Shown: positions 61,869 to 64,000 of the stretch, piece by piece
Layout: every line of letters begins with the position of its first letter
Numbering within the stretch: the stretch's first letter is position 1
Assembly (NCBI GenBank): GCA_035281745.1
Contig: DATEDI010000021.1
Coordinates: 124,001-188,000, forward strand
DNA length: 64,000 bases
From: 66-474 sp035281745
Lineage (GTDB): Bacteria; Pseudomonadota; Gammaproteobacteria; Xanthomonadales; Rhodanobacteraceae
Direction: 5' to 3'
Notes under the pieces: model-generated
Told to the model about the DNA's origin: nothing
Seen by the model: the letters and a program-made list of their open reading frames with translations, nothing else
The model's database searches: none
Translations under genes and position numbers: made by a program

Positions 61869-64000
61869 ATGGCCGCGAATGTTCATCTTCTGCCCAGAAG
61901 CATCCCGGCAGGCCAAACGGCGCCCCCCGCCACCGCGCTGTTGCAGGCCAGTGGCAACCTGTGGGCCGCGCCGGACCTTGACTCGGTGGTGGCGACCGCG
62001 AGTGCGTTGCTGACAGCCCTGATTCCGGGTGTCTTGATCGAACGCCGGGATCGACGCGACGTGCGGCCCTCGGCGCACACCGACAGTGGCCCGCTCCAGA
62101 TTACGCTATCCCGGCGCGAAGTTCTGGTCGTCACCCCGCCCCCGGGGCACGGCGATCCGGCCTTGCTTGATGCAGCCGCCGAACTGATCGCCGCACGCGT
62201 CGACGCCCTCGACCAGCGCACCGCGCTCGCGGAATCGGTCGAACAACTCGGCAAATCCGAACGCCTGCAACGCGCGCTATATGCGATCGCCGACCAGGCC
62301 AGCGCCGCCGGCACCGATCTCACCTCGATGTTCCGGGCCTTGCACGAGATCGTCGCGTCGCTGATGTACGCCGAGAACTTCTACATCGTCCTGTATGACG
62401 CGAAGCGGGATACCGTGCGGTTTCCTTACTATGCGGATACGGTCGACCCGGAGCTCCCGTTTCCGGACAGCGATCTCCCGATGACGGACATCAGCCATGG
62501 CCCGACCTGGTACGTGATCCGCGAGGGCAAGCCGCTGATGGGTTCGCCGGATGCGATGCCCCGACAGGTCAACGGGCCGTTCCACATCGTCGGCGCCGCG
62601 TTCGAAGACTGGCTGGGCGCGCCCCTGCTGCACGGCAACGAAGTGGCCGGTTGCGTGGTGGTGCAAAGTTACGACAAGACCCACCATTACGATGAGCAGG
62701 ACAAAGCCCTGCTCATCTACGTGGCCCAGCACATCCAGACCGCGCTGGAGCGCCGCCTGGCGCACGTCGATCTGGAACGACGGGTCGAGGAGCGCACCCT
62801 CGCGCTCAGCGCGGCCAATGACGTGCTGCAGCAGGAAGTGCTGGAACGGCAGCGCGGCGAGCGCCTGCAGGCGGCGCTGTTCCGGATCGCCGAGCTGGCC
62901 AGCAGCACCGATCAGCTCGAAGAGTTCTATGCATCCATCCACCGCATCGTGGATGACCTGATCAACGCACGCAACTTCTGCATAGCGCTCGTTTCCGAGG
63001 ATGGCGCGGAACTCGGGTTTCCGTACTCGGTGGACGAGTGCGATCGCGAAAACCCGGCCCGCAAGCTGGCGAATGGACTCACCGAATATGTCTTGCTGCA
63101 CGGTGCGCCCCTGCTGGCGGACAAATCCGAGATCATGCGATTGCGTGCCGCGGGCGCGGTGGGGAACTACGGTTCGATGGCGGAGTGCTGGCTGGGCGTC
63201 CCGCTGATCTGCGCCGAACACGCCGTCGGTGTCCTGGTGGTGCAAAGCTATTCACCCGAATACCACTACAGCCTGCGCGACCAGGAATTGCTGACCTTCG
63301 TTTCCTACCACATCGCCAATGCGCTGGAGCGCATACGCGCCAAGGATTCACTGCGGCGTGCATACGCGCAGCTCGAAAACCGCGTCGACGAGCGCACACG
63401 CGCACTGGCGCTGGCCAATCGCGACCTGCGCTCGCAGATCACTGAACGCGAACGCGTGGAAGCGCGGCTGAAATACGAGACGCTGCACGACTCGCTGACC
63501 GGCCTGCCCAACCGCACCTTGCTGACGCAACGGCTGGAACATGCGCTGGCGCGTTATCACGCCGATGCGGATCGAAGTTTCGCGGTGTTGTTCATGGACC
63601 TCGACCGCTTCAAGGTGATCAACGATTCGGTCGGCCACCTGGTCGGCGACGATCTGCTGATGCAGGTCGGCAGCCGCATCCGCGATTGCCTGAAATCCGA
63701 GGATGTGGTGGCGCGACTGGGCGGCGACGAATTCGCGGTACTGCTGGAAGGCGTCCACGACGCCACGCGCGCCTGCCAGATCGCCGAACGGATCATCAAC
63801 GATCTCAATGCGCCGTTCCGGCTGGCCGCCAAGGAGCTCTTCACGTCCACCTCGGTGGGCATCGCGCTGGCAGCGCCGCACTACCAGAACCCCGACGAAT
63901 TGCTGCGCGACGCGGATTCGGCGATGTACCGCGCCAAGGCCGCCGGCCGCCACCGCTTCGCGGTGTTCGACGATGACCTCCGCAAGGAAGCGGTGTCGCT
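61869..64000 (+). CDS. Second double-GAF GGDEF protein, cut by window edge
   Basis: This gene runs off the right edge after 710 codons. It is a clear paralog of the gene at 58042. The N-terminus MAANVHLL, the two GAF-like domains, the coiled coils and the GGDEF domain (GGDEF at 618-622, KSED before it) line up along the whole length. The second GAF is followed by the same LANRDLRSQITERERVEARLKYE linker (in segments). An EAL domain is expected beyond the window. GAAAGGGG lies just upstream of ATG 61869. The 142-base gap after mtgA has no clear promoter, so one transcript for all three genes is possible. Confidence 0.92.
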   Translation, partial: MAANVHLLPRSIPAGQTAPPATALLQASGNLWAAPDLDSVVATASALLTALIPGVLIERRDRRDVRPSAHTDSGPLQITLSRREVLVVTPPPGHGDPALLDAAAELIAARVDALDQRTALAESVEQLGKSERLQRALYAIADQASAAGTDLTSMFRALHEIVASLMYAENFYIVLYDAKRDTVRFPYYADTVDPELPFPDSDLPMTDISHGPTWYVIREGKPLMGSPDAMPRQVNGPFHIVGAAFEDWLGAPLLHGNEVAGCVVVQSYDKTHHYDEQDKALLIYVAQHIQTALERRLAHVDLERRVEERTLALSAANDVLQQEVLERQRGERLQAALFRIAELASSTDQLEEFYASIHRIVDDLINARNFCIALVSEDGAELGFPYSVDECDRENPARKLANGLTEYVLLHGAPLLADKSEIMRLRAAGAVGNYGSMAECWLGVPLICAEHAVGVLVVQSYSPEYHYSLRDQELLTFVSYHIANALERIRAKDSLRRAYAQLENRVDERTRALALANRDLRSQITERERVEARLKYETLHDSLTGLPNRTLLTQRLEHALARYHADADRSFAVLFMDLDRFKVINDSVGHLVGDDLLMQVGSRIRDCLKSEDVVARLGGDEFAVLLEGVHDATRACQIAERIINDLNAPFRLAAKELFTSTSVGIALAAPHYQNPDELLRDADSAMYRAKAAGRHRFAVFDDDLRKEAVS

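Overview
The window is a GC-rich stretch of a gammaproteobacterial chromosome. The gene set and order point to the Xanthomonadales (Lysobacterales), most likely a Rhodanobacteraceae relative. The clues are a pcm-like methyltransferase, tolC and waaA in a row, TonB-dependent receptors with TPR-sulfotransferases, and short dispersed GGGAGAGGG-type repeats. This placement is inferred from family knowledge, not from a database search. Nearly all of the window is coding and the genes are tightly packed, with many ATGA or GTGA start-stop overlaps. I see no rRNA, tRNA, CRISPR array, insertion sequence or phage.

Region by region. (1) 1-820: the end of polA, then a gene-free stretch with a probable small RNA of four hairpins with C-rich loops, a second copy of its terminator, and a dispersed repeat. 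(2) 823-5222: a leftward, translationally coupled operon (small membrane protein, XRE regulator, S33 hydrolase, ABC ATPase and permease). It is headed by a -35/-10 promoter wrapped in two perfect palindromes that are probably its operators. (3) 5294-13009: a TolC/adaptor/RND efflux operon convergent with an OmpR-type two-component system. (4) 13147-27596: housekeeping and envelope genes: a PepSY protein, a PAP2 phosphatase variant, ppc, a TraB/GumN protein, an RsuA-type pseudouridine synthase, a methyltransferase, tatD, hrpB (carrying an in-frame copy of the dispersed repeat), a SIMPL protein, an M28 peptidase and an ArnT-like glycosyltransferase. (5) 27733-36784: a bacterioferritin-like protein, thiC under a TPP riboswitch, a TetR regulator, pcm, tolC, waaA, tpx, fdxA and a truncated globin. 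(6) 36853-42647: a TPR-GGDEF protein, a DusB-type synthase, metK and ahcY, with an SAH riboswitch in front of ahcY.

(7) 42706-56641 is the most unusual part. Five TPR-sulfotransferase paralogs, two Fe(II)/2-oxoglutarate oxygenase-like proteins and one large TonB-dependent receptor occupy 14 kb with almost nothing else. I read it as a candidate protein- or peptide-modification and outer-membrane system of unknown substrate. (8) 56761-64000: a putative outer-membrane protein, then two paralogous double-GAF cyclic-di-GMP proteins flanking mtgA. The second of these runs off the right edge.

Functional links: metK and ahcY form one half of the methyl cycle, and the SAH riboswitch ties ahcY to accumulated product of the methyltransferases. 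PAPS would be the expected donor for the sulfotransferases, but no PAPS synthesis genes are in the window. Three cyclic-di-GMP proteins, LPS (waaA, ArnT-like) and peptidoglycan (mtgA) genes give the right half a cell-surface character.
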